Of a stretch of 36,124 nt of DNA, positions 15,106 through 23,126 are shown piece by piece; within the stretch, counting starts at the first letter, position 1; each line of letters opens with the position of its first letter. This stretch comes from PALSA-555 sp035468285 (lineage in GTDB: Bacteria; Actinomycetota; Acidimicrobiia; IMCC26256; PALSA-555), in contig DATISY010000085.1 of NCBI GenBank assembly GCA_035468285.1, forward strand, positions 1 to 36,124. The letters run 5' to 3'. Below the pieces are notes generated by a model that saw only the letters and a list, made by a program, of their open reading frames with translations, searched no databases and was not told the DNA's origin. A program made the position numbers and the translations under genes.

Positions 15106-15381
15106 GTGGACTTCTACACCGAAGTGCTGCTCGAGCTCATGGCCGCCATGGGCGCTGCGCTCTTCGTCGCCAACGCGTTGGCTTTGGTGCGGCGACGCTC
15201 CGATGCCCGACAGGCCGCCCGCGACGCCGTGGCGAAGAGCCGCCCGGGGAGCCCGGTGCGCAAGCAGGCCCGTCTCGCCACCACCGGGACCCTCGCCCAA
15301 GCCCCGTTGGCCCGCACCGTGGCCTTCATGCTCCTGGGGCTCGTCGTGGCCATCTGGGGAATCGCCAGCCTCACGATCTGA
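15106..15381 (+). CDS. Small membrane protein, unknown
   Basis: A 91-residue protein, MDFYTEVLLELMAAMGAALF at the start. A hydrophobic helix (about 10-28) leads into an Arg/Ala-rich cytoplasmic stretch (RRRSDARQAARDAVAKSRPG). A second helix near the C-terminus (TVAFMLLGLVVAIWGIASL) ends the protein. The positive loop suggests both ends outside. The leaderless -10 supports the GTG start. No family was recognised. Confidence 0.7.
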   Translation: MDFYTEVLLELMAAMGAALFVANALALVRRRSDARQAARDAVAKSRPGSPVRKQARLATTGTLAQAPLARTVAFMLLGLVVAIWGIASLTI

Positions 15382-15477
15382 CCTCGGCACCATCGGGGAA
15401 CTCGGCCGCCCCGGCCAGTCGGGTGGTCGTGGTCCCAACCGCCAGCGGGACCTGCGCCAGCCGAGCATGATCCGGCG

Positions 15478-16401
15478 ATGAGGGCGTCCTGGCGTTGGAT
15501 GACGATCGCGGTGGCGCTCGGCGTCGTCGTGACCACGGCCTCGGTCGGCGGGTTCGCGACCGTCACCGGCGCTGCCGGGCCGACGAGCTACGTCGCGCTC
15601 GGCGATTCCTACACCGCGGGCCCAGTCATCCCCACCCAGCAGGCGACGCCGCTCGGCTGCTTGAAGTCCGACCACACCTACCCGCACCTGCTCGCCGTCG
15701 CGCTGCAGGTGGCCACCTTCCACGACGCCAGCTGCTCCGGTGCGACCACCGACAACATGACGAACCCACAGAACGTCACGCCGGGACCGAACCCGCCGCA
15801 ATTCGGCAGTCTCGATCCCACCACGCAGCTCGTCACAGTCGGGATTGGCGGGAACGACGTCGGCCTCTTCGACATCTTGGTGCATTGCTTCTCACCGACC
15901 CCGGCGGGCACGCCCTGCCAGGACCAGTACGACTCGGGTGGCAACGATCAGATCAGCAACCGGATCACCGCCACGGCCCCGAAGGTCGCGGCGGTCCTGC
16001 AAGGCATCCACACGAGATCGCCCGTCGCACGCGTGCTGCTCGTCGGGTACCTCGCGATCCTCCCCGAGTCCGGACCAGGGTGCTATTCGCAGCTGCCGTT
16101 CACACCCGGCGACGTCCCGTACCTGCGCGCCAAAGAGAAGGAGCTCAACGCGATGCTCGCCCAGCAGGCAGCCGCGAACAACGCCACCTTCATCGACGCG
16201 TACACCGCGAGCATCGGCCACGACGCCTGTCAGCCGTTCTGCCGCCGCTGGGTGGAACCGCTCACCCCCGCGTCGCCGGCCGCGCCGGTGCACCCCAATC
16301 TCGCTGGGATGCTTGGGACCGCCGCCGCCGTGCTCGGCGAGCCGCCACCGCAGAGCCCGGCCGAGTGCCCCGTTTCCGCCGCGCCTCGCTTCACGGGATA
16401 A
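15478..16401 (+). CDS. Secreted SGNH/GDSL-type esterase or lipase
   Basis: A 307-residue exported hydrolase. The signal peptide spans about residues 1-33. SGNH blocks are present: block I ALGDSYTAG with nucleophile S44, block II around CSGATTDN (G88), block III VGIGGNDVG with N126, and block V APVHPNLAG with H272. The Asp usually three residues before the His is absent, as in Streptomyces esterases that use a Ser-His pair. Multiple cysteines (C61, C86, C137, C147, C202, C251, C255) fit disulfides outside the cell. CATGAT six bases before ATG 15478 may be a leaderless -10. The substrate is probably a lipid or ester, and the exact one is unknown. Confidence 0.9.
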   Translation: MRASWRWMTIAVALGVVVTTASVGGFATVTGAAGPTSYVALGDSYTAGPVIPTQQATPLGCLKSDHTYPHLLAVALQVATFHDASCSGATTDNMTNPQNVTPGPNPPQFGSLDPTTQLVTVGIGGNDVGLFDILVHCFSPTPAGTPCQDQYDSGGNDQISNRITATAPKVAAVLQGIHTRSPVARVLLVGYLAILPESGPGCYSQLPFTPGDVPYLRAKEKELNAMLAQQAAANNATFIDAYTASIGHDACQPFCRRWVEPLTPASPAAPVHPNLAGMLGTAAAVLGEPPPQSPAECPVSAAPRFTG

Positions 16402-16461
16402 GTCCGCCCTCCGCACCGCCGCCCGGTGCGAGCGTCCCACCCCCACTCCTGGCCCGACGCT

Positions 16462-16659
16462 TCAGTCCTCGACGAGGAACCCGATGCGCCGCTCCGGTGT
16501 CAGGCTGCGCGGTCTCCTGAGTCCGTCGGTGCGGGATGCGGCCTCCAAGGATTCCCGGATCGCGTCACGAGCCCGCTCACCCGCCGCCGGTCCGTAGACG
16601 CCGTCCATCTGACCATCGAAGAAGGCCTGCGCCCGGTCATAGGCGGGCCCGTCGAGCAC
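16462..16659 (-). CDS. Small soluble ORF, or C-terminal half of a frame-split gene
   Basis: A 65-residue frame starting at GTG 16659 (MLDGPAYDRAQAFFDGQ) and ending RRIGFLVED. Helical charged composition (GERARDAIRESLEAASRTDG) looks more protein-like than the shadow frames around it. There is no ribosome site and no -10 at the proper spacing for this start. It overlaps by 23 bases, in another frame, the upstream membrane-helix ORF 16637-16792. A single one-base shift would join the two into one membrane-anchored protein of about 110 residues. No family was recognised. Confidence 0.45.
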   Translation of the reverse strand: MLDGPAYDRAQAFFDGQMDGVYGPAAGERARDAIRESLEAASRTDGLRRPRSLTPERRIGFLVED

Positions 16660-16792
16660 ATCGGCGAGCGTCTGCTGTGACCGCCCCGACGGTCAGTAGC
16701 CAGATGGCGAGCAAGCCAATGGCACCCGCGATCTCAGGATCTCGACCGATCAAGCGCACGCCGCGCACCGCAAGGGGGAGCACAGGATTCAC
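16637..16792 (-). pseudogene. Short membrane-helix ORF, possible N-terminal half of a frame-split gene
   Basis: GTG 16792 opens a 51-residue frame with one clear membrane helix (AGAIGLLAIWLLTVGAV), then runs into Arg-rich sequence (ARRCARRARL) and stops. Positive residues before the helix (VRGVRLIGRD) obey the positive-inside rule. The abrupt change after GAVTAD, where the neighbouring frame becomes protein-like, suggests a frameshift, with a CCCC run at 16684-16687 as a candidate spot. It could instead be an independent small membrane protein. The ribosome site is weak. Confidence 0.4.
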
Positions 16793-16888
16793 TCAACAAC
16801 TCGAAACCTCGATCCCAGCTACCACCAGACTCATGCACGATCGCAGGTCCGGCCCTACCGGGCGTGACCCGCGCTACCTGGGAGCGGG

Positions 16889-16962
16889 TGGAGCGGGTGA
16901 CGGGAATCGAACCCGCGTTCTCAGCTTGGGAAGCTGATGTTCTGCCTCTGAACTACACCCGC
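16889..16962 (-). tRNA. tRNA-Gly (anticodon CCC)
   Basis: The minus-strand cloverleaf starts at 16962. Acceptor GCGGGTG pairs with CACCCGC (16893-16899), the D stem is GTTC/GAAC, and the anticodon stem TCAGC/GCTGA encloses loop TTCCCAA with anticodon CCC. The T arm is GCGGG-TTCGAAT-CCCGT. Discriminator T at 16892 is followed by an encoded CCA (16889-16891). Open frames across it are artefacts. Confidence 0.96.
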
Positions 16963-17056
16963 GCGGGTGCGGAGCGTAGCAAGCGGCGTCGAACGCGAGC
17001 GCGCCCGAGCTGCGCGCCGTGAACGGTGGTCCTGACGAACTGGATCGGTTGCTCGG

Positions 17057-17062
17057 TAGGCT
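17057..17062 (+). promoter_or_regulatory. -10 hexamer TAGGCT, leaderless start of dcd
   Basis: TAGGCT is six bases before GTG 17069 with no ribosome site. The identical TAGGCT-N6-GTG arrangement precedes purL. Confidence 0.65.
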
Positions 17063-17068
17063 CAGCCG

Positions 17069-17641
17069 GTGATCCTGTCCGACCGGTCGATCAACGAGGA
17101 GCTCGCGGCGGGTCGCATCGTGATCGACCCGCTCGGTGAAGCGGCGATCCAACCGTCGTCGGTGGATCTGCATACCGACTGTTACTTCCGAGTCTTCCGG
17201 AATGACACGACGCCGTTCATCGACCCGAAGGAGCCACAGGAAGAGCTCACGGAGCTGGTTCAGGTCGAAGATGAACGGGCGTTCATCTTGCACCCCGGGG
17301 AGTTTGTGCTGGGTTCGACGCTGGAGCGGGTCGCGTTGCCCGATGACATCGTGGGCCGCCTCGAGGGCAAGAGCTCGCTGGGACGGCTGGGCCTCCTCAT
17401 CCACAGCACCGCCGGGTTCGTCGACGCCGGCTGGGACGGTCACCTGACGCTCGAGTTGTCGAACGTCGCGAACCTCCCGATCGCGATCTATCCGCGCATG
17501 AAGATCGGTCAGATCTCGTTCCTGCGGATGACGACCCCCGCGGATCATGCGTACGGAACCGCGAAGACGGGTTCGAAGTACCAGGGTCAGCGGGGCCCCA
17601 CGCCGAGCCGCTACTACCTGAACTTCCGCGACGACCGGTGA
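17069..17641 (+). CDS. dcd: dCTP deaminase, likely bifunctional with dUTPase activity
   Basis: A 190-residue homotrimeric enzyme that makes dUTP, or dUMP in the bifunctional type, from dCTP for thymidylate synthesis. MILSDRSINEEL, IQPSSVDLHTDCYFRVF, LEGKSSLGRLGLLIHSTAGFVDAG and SKYQGQRGPTPSR are family motifs. Length and nearly every motif match M. tuberculosis Dcd, also 190 residues, which both deaminates and hydrolyses to dUMP, so bifunctionality is expected by homology. The leaderless -10 fixes the GTG start. It is convergent with the DUF4239 gene with only nine bases between stops. Confidence 0.96.
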   Translation: MILSDRSINEELAAGRIVIDPLGEAAIQPSSVDLHTDCYFRVFRNDTTPFIDPKEPQEELTELVQVEDERAFILHPGEFVLGSTLERVALPDDIVGRLEGKSSLGRLGLLIHSTAGFVDAGWDGHLTLELSNVANLPIAIYPRMKIGQISFLRMTTPADHAYGTAKTGSKYQGQRGPTPSRYYLNFRDDR

Positions 17642-17650
17642 CGCGCGTGG

Positions 17651-18436
17651 TCAGCGCGCTGCTCGCACCTGGATGAACTGGGTGATCGGTCCGGTGTCGA
17701 TGTGGATGAAGCCGCGGAAGGGATAGTCGAGCGCGGCGACGAGCGCGAGGGTCATTGACAAGCCGAGGGCGAGCGCGGCGAGGATCAGTAGATGGGAGCG
17801 TCGATGTCGGGTGTCCATCATCGTGCCGACGGCGAGAACGGCGATGGCCAACACGGCGAGGATGAAGAACAGGGACGAGGGAATCGATGCCTTCGCCGCG
17901 TTGATCAGGTTGGTTCGGGTCTGGGAGACCCCGGCGAGCGCGGTCAGGATCTGTTGGTACGCGACCTTGCCTGACTCGGACGTCGGTTCGATTGTGGCGA
18001 CGACGCGGTAGATGCCCTCCAGAGCGGTGTCGGATTGAGGGCTCGGCTTCGAACTCTGGACCAGTTCCGGGATGCCCTGGCTCACGGTGACGCGGGCGTA
18101 CTGGACCGTCGCGGCTTGGATCCGGGCCGCGTCAGCCGGCTTGAGGTTACGGCTGTTCTCGAAAACCACACCGAGATCAGCAGCCTTCGTCGCCACCTGG
18201 GACTGGGTGTCTCGTAGTTGGGTGTACTCGTCGACGATGACGAAGGCGACGAGGACCGCGTAGATCGTTGCGAGGGCCTGAAGGGTCGTGGCCGCGGTCG
18301 GGCTGGCTTTGGTCCGGACGTCGTCGGTGAGGATCTGGCGCCGCAGCGCGGTGTCGATCACGACGGTGAGGAGCAAGGTGAGGACGGCGAAGAGCGGGAA
18401 GATCTCCCACGCGGGGAGCGAGCCGAGCCAGGTCAT
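17651..18436 (-). CDS. DUF4239 membrane protein (bestrophin-like)
   Basis: A 261-residue membrane protein. Two N-terminal helices (about 10-27 and 50-67, LATIYAVLVAFVIVDEY) are followed by a large soluble helical region (70-180). Two C-terminal helices come next (about 187-206 and 213-231), then a conserved end with LDYPFRGFIHIDTGPI. The YAVLVAFVIVDEY and DYPF..G motifs are typical of DUF4239, thought related to bestrophin-like channels. It starts 15 bases after the stop of the large Fe-S oxidoreductase gene on the same strand, so it probably shares its transcript. No role in electron transfer is implied by the sequence. Confidence 0.8.
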   Translation of the reverse strand: MTWLGSLPAWEIFPLFAVLTLLLTVVIDTALRRQILTDDVRTKASPTAATTLQALATIYAVLVAFVIVDEYTQLRDTQSQVATKAADLGVVFENSRNLKPADAARIQAATVQYARVTVSQGIPELVQSSKPSPQSDTALEGIYRVVATIEPTSESGKVAYQQILTALAGVSQTRTNLINAAKASIPSSLFFILAVLAIAVLAVGTMMDTRHRRSHLLILAALALGLSMTLALVAALDYPFRGFIHIDTGPITQFIQVRAAR

Positions 18437-18451
18437 CCCGGTCGGATCAGC

Positions 18452-20668
18452 TCAGATACCGGGAGTGAACTCAGCGGTCGGCGGTGCCGGGGCCGTCTCG
18501 GCGTGCTCGATCGCCTCGAGGAGGACCTCGGCGATGTCTTGGACCTTCACGTCCTCGTCTCGCTGCGCCTCTTTGACACCGTCTTCCATCATCACGTAAC
18601 AGAACGGGCAGGCGACGGCGATCCGGGTCGCGCCCGTGGCGAGGGCCTCCTGGGAGCGCTCGGTGTTGACCTTCTTACCGGTGTGCTCCTCCATCCACAT
18701 GCGGGCACCCCCGGCGCCGCAGCACATGCCACGGGTTCCGTTCCGGGGCATCTCGACGATGTCGATCCCGGCCAGCTTTCCGACGACGTTCCGCGGCGCG
18801 AGATACACGTCATTGTGTCGACCGAGGTAGCAGGAGTCGTGGTAGGTGACGCGCTCTTCGAGGGTCGCGCCCTGGAGGGGGAGCCGCCCATCGTTGAGCA
18901 GCTCCGTGAGGAACTGCGAGTGGTGCACGACCTCGTAGTTGCCGCCGAGCTGCGGGTACTCGTTCTTCAGCGTGTTGAAACAGTGCGGGCACTGGGTGAT
19001 GATCTTCTGCACCCCGAGGCTGTTGAGGGCCTCGATGTTCTGGGTGGCGAGCATCTGGAAGATGTACTCGTTGCCGGAGCGGCGTGCGGGGTCGCCGGTG
19101 CACAGCTCGCTCGGCCCGAGGATGGCGAAATCGATGTTCGCTCGGTGTAAGAGCTTGGCGATCGCCCGGCTGGCGCGCTTGTTGCGGTCGTCGAAGCTGC
19201 CGGCGCACCCGACCCAGTAGAGGTACTCGTGGTCGAACGGCCCGGAGCTGTCGATGATCGGGATGTCTTCGAGGTCCTTCGCCCAGTCGGCTCGTTCGCC
19301 CTGGTTCATGCCGTAGACGTTGGAGGAGTTCTCCATCGAACGGTACGTGGCACCGAGCTCCGGGGGGAAGTTGCTCTCCATCAGGGAGAGGTAGCGGCGC
19401 ATGTCGAGGATCTTGTCCAGGATCTCGATGTCGACCGGGCAGATCTCGTCGCACGCCTTGCAGGTCGTGCACGCCCACAGTTCCTCGGCGGTGATCCGCT
19501 CGAACACCGAGTCCGCCGTGACCGTGATGTCGTCGACGAGCCCGACGGGCGGCGACACAGCCGGATCGCCGGTTGCGGTCATCACCTCACCGACCTTCAG
19601 CACGATCTCGCGCGGGTCGAGTGGCTTGCCGGTGGCGTGGGCCGGACAGACGGACGTGCACCGGCCGCAGATCGTGCACGCGTCCGTGTCGAAGAGCTGC
19701 TTCCAGGTGAAGTCCTCGACCGTGGACGCGCCGAAGGTCTCAAGCTCGGTCTCCATCAGGTTCGGGAGCGGCTTCATCGCGCCCTTCGGCCGGTCCTTCG
19801 GCGACAGGTACATGTTCATCGGGGAGGTGATCATGTGGCGCAACTTCGTGGTCGGGAGGATCACGAGGAACGCGATGAACGCCCCGAAGTGGACGACCCA
19901 CATCGTTCGGTGCAGGTCCGAGAGGGTCCCGTGGGACCACCCGGACCAGAGCGCGGACAGTCCCCAGCCGACGAAGGACCACTGCTCGAAGCTCGGCCGC
20001 CCCTCCAACGCGATGCGGAAGCCCTCGATCAGGAACCCGGTGATGCCGATGGTGAGGAACATGGCGAGGATGGCTGCGTCCTCGGGTTTCGTCTTGATGC
20101 GGATCCGGTAGGGCCGCTGCACGTACCGGCGACCGATGGCCCAGATGATCCCGACGAGGAAGATGATCCCGAAGACGTTCGCGGTAGCCTTGTACGCCTC
20201 GTAGACGGTGCCGTGAAGGAACTTCAGCGATGTCGGCAGCTGATGGTCGATCTCGAGGATCACGGTGGCCGCGAACAGCACGAGGAACCCGAAGTAGATG
20301 CAGGAGTGCATCACTCCCGCGGCTGGGTCGCGAAGCAGGGTCCGCATCCACACGCCGGAGCGGAACTCCCGGAGCCGGCGGTGCGCGTTCGCGCGAGTCG
20401 TGCGCCGGTCCTCGGGGCCGCCCCGGGCGTAGTTGCGGACTCGTAGCGACACCAGCCAGGCGCAGACGAACAGCATCGTCGCGACCGTGGCGTAGAACAT
20501 CCAGTAGATCGGGTCCGGTACGTCGATGAAGACCTGCCGGGCCGTGCGCGAGCTGTCGTGCCACTCCGTAATCCGGGGTATCACGCCCGAGGCCAGCGAA
20601 CCCGCGGCGATCAGGAAGCCGAGGATCAAGACGGTCTGACTCGGCGTGAACGGGAACCGGCGACGCAC
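18452..20668 (-). CDS. etfD: Membrane Fe-S oxidoreductase, EtfD-like (ETF:menaquinone oxidoreductase type)
   Basis: A 738-residue protein with an N-terminal membrane domain of about five or six helices (residues 10-275, NarI/DsrM-like with several His). Two 4Fe-4S motifs follow: CTICGRCTSVCP (C331, 334, 337, 341) and CTTCKACDEICP (C400, 403, 406, 410). Two C-terminal Cys-rich CCG-type domains come last (SELCTGDPARRSGNEY, CPHCFNTL; MCCGAGGARMWMEE, CPFCYVMMEDG). It resembles Rv0338c/EtfD, which takes electrons from electron-transfer flavoprotein during fatty-acid oxidation to menaquinone. GTG 20668 is chosen over 20719 because TAGGTT lies seven bases upstream and MRRRFPFTPS fits. No etfAB genes are in the window. 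Confidence 0.85.
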   Translation of the reverse strand: MRRRFPFTPSQTVLILGFLIAAGSLASGVIPRITEWHDSSRTARQVFIDVPDPIYWMFYATVATMLFVCAWLVSLRVRNYARGGPEDRRTTRANAHRRLREFRSGVWMRTLLRDPAAGVMHSCIYFGFLVLFAATVILEIDHQLPTSLKFLHGTVYEAYKATANVFGIIFLVGIIWAIGRRYVQRPYRIRIKTKPEDAAILAMFLTIGITGFLIEGFRIALEGRPSFEQWSFVGWGLSALWSGWSHGTLSDLHRTMWVVHFGAFIAFLVILPTTKLRHMITSPMNMYLSPKDRPKGAMKPLPNLMETELETFGASTVEDFTWKQLFDTDACTICGRCTSVCPAHATGKPLDPREIVLKVGEVMTATGDPAVSPPVGLVDDITVTADSVFERITAEELWACTTCKACDEICPVDIEILDKILDMRRYLSLMESNFPPELGATYRSMENSSNVYGMNQGERADWAKDLEDIPIIDSSGPFDHEYLYWVGCAGSFDDRNKRASRAIAKLLHRANIDFAILGPSELCTGDPARRSGNEYIFQMLATQNIEALNSLGVQKIITQCPHCFNTLKNEYPQLGGNYEVVHHSQFLTELLNDGRLPLQGATLEERVTYHDSCYLGRHNDVYLAPRNVVGKLAGIDIVEMPRNGTRGMCCGAGGARMWMEEHTGKKVNTERSQEALATGATRIAVACPFCYVMMEDGVKEAQRDEDVKVQDIAEVLLEAIEHAETAPAPPTAEFTPGI

Positions 20669-20675
20669 GACAGGA

Positions 20676-20681
20676 AACCTA
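20676..20681 (-). promoter_or_regulatory. -10 hexamer TAGGTT, near-leaderless start of the Fe-S gene
   Basis: On the minus strand TAGGTT is seven bases before GTG 20668 and lies inside the longer open frame, which argues against the 20719 start. Confidence 0.5.
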
Positions 20682-20734
20682 ATACCGGTCCTCTTTGCGG
20701 GACCGATTACACGGCCCACTGCGGGGTGAGTCGG

Positions 20735-21157
20735 TTACTCCCAGGTCTTGACGTCGTACTCGCGTAGTCGGTGCGCGAGGCCGCTCAAGAGCTTGTGGGC
20801 GAACCCGGGCACCTCGTCGATCATCGCCGCGAACTCCCGTTGGCCGAGCACCATCAGCTCCATCGGCGTGACCGCGGTGACGGTCGCGTTGCGGGGGGCC
20901 TTGTCGAGCAGGGCCAGATCCCCGAAGAACGCTCCCGAGCCCAGCGTCGCCACCTTCTTGCCGTGCATGGAGACGTCCGCGGTCCCCTCGAGGATCACGA
21001 AGAACTCGGCCCCGGCGGCCCCCTCTCGGACCAGCACCTTCCCGGCCGGGACCTCGACGCGCTCGGCCCGGCGGTTGATGAGCTGGAGGTCCTTCTTGGA
21101 GCAGGCGGCGAAGAGCGGGACCTGGGCGAGATCGGGCAATGCGCTCCGCCGGGCCAT
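20735..21157 (-). CDS. Stand-alone cyclic nucleotide-binding domain protein
   Basis: A 140-residue protein made of a single cNMP-binding beta-roll with no DNA-binding domain. The phosphate-binding cassette reads GAFFGDLALLDKAPRNATV: the phosphate-binding Arg is kept (R89), but the ribose-binding Glu of FGE is Asp (D80). Flanking VLVREGAAGAEFFVILEGTADV is typical. A TACATT six bases before ATG 21157 marks a leaderless start. It lies immediately upstream of the Fe-S oxidoreductase on the same strand, so it could act as a partner or sensor, but this is positional inference. The ligand (cAMP, other or none) is unknown. Confidence 0.9.
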   Translation of the reverse strand: MARRSALPDLAQVPLFAACSKKDLQLINRRAERVEVPAGKVLVREGAAGAEFFVILEGTADVSMHGKKVATLGSGAFFGDLALLDKAPRNATVTAVTPMELMVLGQREFAAMIDEVPGFAHKLLSGLAHRLREYDVKTWE

Positions 21158-21163
21158 GTCGGC

Positions 21164-21169
21164 AATGTA
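21164..21169 (-). promoter_or_regulatory. -10 hexamer TACATT, leaderless start of the cNMP-binding gene
   Basis: On the minus strand TACATT lies exactly six bases before ATG 21157, and no ribosome site is visible. Confidence 0.6.
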
Positions 21170-21217
21170 CCGACAGTGTCAACTCGGCCTTCCGGGAATA
21201 GGCCCACCCCCAGGAAA

Positions 21218-21238
21218 GTTGATACCGTCACACTCAAG
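21218..21238 (+). promoter_or_regulatory. HAIR-like HspR operator before dnaK
   Basis: GTTGATA-N7-ACTCAAG compares with the HspR consensus CTTGAGT-N7-ACTCAAG. The right half is perfect, the left half keeps TTGA (4 of 7), and the 7-7-7 spacing is exact. It lies 25 bases before the dnaK ATG, and hspR is the last gene of this operon. Confidence 0.75.
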
Positions 21239-21263
21239 ATTTCCACACGGAGGCAGATAGATC

Positions 21264-23126
21264 ATGTCCAAGGCCGTCGGTATCGACCTCGGCACCACGA
21301 ACTCGGTCGTTTCAACCCTCGAGGCGGGCGAGCCCGCCGTCATCCCCAACGCCGAGGGGTCGCGCACGACCCCGTCGGTGGTCGCGTTCTCCAAGACCGG
21401 CGAGGTCCTCGTCGGGGAGGTCGCCAAGCGTCAGGCAATCACGAACCCGGATCGGACCATCCGTTCCGTCAAGCGTCACATGGGCACGTCGTGGAACATC
21501 GACATCGACGGCCAGAAGTACACGCCCCAAGAGATCTCGGCCCGGATCCTGCAGAAGCTGAAGCGGGACGCCGAGGCCTACCTGGGTGACACGGTCAACC
21601 AGGCCGTCGTCACGGTCCCGGCCTACTTCGACGACGCGCAGCGTCAGGCCACGAAGGAGGCCGGCGAGATCGCGGGCCTCGAGGTGCTGCGGATCATCAA
21701 CGAGCCGACGGCCGCTGCGCTCGCGTACGGCCTCGACAAGGAGCACGACCTCACCATCTTGGTCTTCGACCTCGGGGGCGGGACCTTCGATGTCTCGGTC
21801 CTCGAGCTCGGCGACGGGGTCTTCGAGGTCAAGTCGACCGCCGGGAACACCCATCTCGGCGGCGACGACTGGGACCAACGGGTCATCGACTGGATGGTGG
21901 CGGAGTTCAAGGGCGCCCACGGCGTCGACCTCGGCGCCGACAAGATGGCGACCCAGCGGCTCAAGGAAGCAGCCGAGAAGGCCAAGATCGAGCTCTCGTC
22001 GTTGCAAGAGACCACGATCAACCTGCCGTTCATCACTGCGACGCAGGACGGTCCGCTGCACCTCGAGCTCAGCCTGTCCCGGGCCAAGTTCCAAGAGCTG
22101 ACCGCCGATCTGCTCGACGCCTGCAAGGGCCCGTTCGAGCAGGCGATCCGCGACTCGGGCCTGACGAGTGACGGCATCAACCGGGTGATCCTCGTCGGAG
22201 GCTCGACCCGCATGCCGGCCGTCCAGGACCTGGTGAAGGACCTGACCGGCAAAGAGGGCGACAAGGGCGTCAACCCCGACGAGGCGGTCGGCGTCGGCGC
22301 CGCGATCCAGGCCGGGGTCCTGAAGGGCGACGTCAAGGACGTCCTGCTCCTCGACGTGACGCCGCTGTCCCTCGGCATCGAGACGAAGGGTCAGATCATG
22401 ACCCGCCTCATCGAGCGGAACACCACGATCCCGACGAAGCGCTCCGAGGTGTTCACCACCGCGGATGACAACCAACCCAGCGTCGAGATCAAGGTGCTGC
22501 AAGGCGAGAGCGACATGGCATACCGAAACAAGATGCTCGGGACCTTCCAGCTGGTGGGTCTCCCGCCGGCACCGCGCGGCTTGCCGCAGATCGAAGTCAC
22601 GTTCGACATCGACGCCAACGGCATCGTGCATGTCAGCGCGAAAGACCTCGGGACCGGCAAGGAACAGGCCATGACCATCACCGGGGGCACGGCCCTGGGC
22701 AAGGACGAGATCGACCGGATGGTCAAAGAGGCCGACGCTCACGCCGACGAGGACCGCAAGCGGCGCGAAGAGGCCGAGACCCGCAACAACGCGGATTCGC
22801 TCGTCTTCCAGACCGAGAAGCTCCTGAAGGAACAGGCCGACAAGGTCTCCGCCGAGGACCGCACGAAGATCGAGGCGGCCCTCGGAGAGCTCAAGGCGGC
22901 CCTGGCTGGCGAGGACATCGACGCCGTGCGGCAGAAGCACGAGGCGCTGCTCACCGCGAGCCAGGAGTTCGCGCAGCGGCTGTACCAGGCGGCTCAGGCT
23001 CAGCAGTCGACGTCGGGGCCGTCTGGTGAGGGGCCCGCGTCCGACACCACCCATCCGTCCGATGACGAGGTCGCCGACGCGGAGGTCGTGGACGAGGGCG
23101 ACGAGGGTCACGAGAAAAGCGCGTGA
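21264..23126 (+). CDS. dnaK: Chaperone DnaK (Hsp70)
   Basis: A 620-residue Hsp70. The N-terminal ATPase domain starts AVGIDLGTTNSVV and contains the phosphate loop FDLGGGTFDVSVLELGDG and VILVGGSTRMPAVQ. The substrate domain follows from about residue 370 (DVTPLSLGIETKG), then a helical lid and an acidic low-complexity tail. Length is usual for actinobacteria. ATG 21264 has GGAGG at 21249-21253. It leads dnaK-grpE-dnaJ-hspR; grpE overlaps its stop. Heat induction through HspR release is expected from the operator upstream. Confidence 0.98.
   Translation: MSKAVGIDLGTTNSVVSTLEAGEPAVIPNAEGSRTTPSVVAFSKTGEVLVGEVAKRQAITNPDRTIRSVKRHMGTSWNIDIDGQKYTPQEISARILQKLKRDAEAYLGDTVNQAVVTVPAYFDDAQRQATKEAGEIAGLEVLRIINEPTAAALAYGLDKEHDLTILVFDLGGGTFDVSVLELGDGVFEVKSTAGNTHLGGDDWDQRVIDWMVAEFKGAHGVDLGADKMATQRLKEAAEKAKIELSSLQETTINLPFITATQDGPLHLELSLSRAKFQELTADLLDACKGPFEQAIRDSGLTSDGINRVILVGGSTRMPAVQDLVKDLTGKEGDKGVNPDEAVGVGAAIQAGVLKGDVKDVLLLDVTPLSLGIETKGQIMTRLIERNTTIPTKRSEVFTTADDNQPSVEIKVLQGESDMAYRNKMLGTFQLVGLPPAPRGLPQIEVTFDIDANGIVHVSAKDLGTGKEQAMTITGGTALGKDEIDRMVKEADAHADEDRKRREEAETRNNADSLVFQTEKLLKEQADKVSAEDRTKIEAALGELKAALAGEDIDAVRQKHEALLTASQEFAQRLYQAAQAQQSTSGPSGEGPASDTTHPSDDEVADAEVVDEGDEGHEKSA

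Noticed and set aside
16892..17548. Minus-strand open frame running through tRNA-Gly and dcd
   Set aside because: It reads across a tRNA and antisense to dcd; the peptide with SSEAEHQLPKLRTRVRFPSPAP is the familiar false translation of tRNA sequence.
19229..20446. 405-codon plus-strand open frame inside the Fe-S oxidoreductase
   Set aside because: Antisense shadow; the minus-strand gene has all the functional Cys motifs.
21312..23111. 599-codon minus-strand open frame opposite dnaK
   Set aside because: It is an antisense shadow of dnaK, rich in repetitive Leu/Asp/Val patterns produced by the complementary codons.
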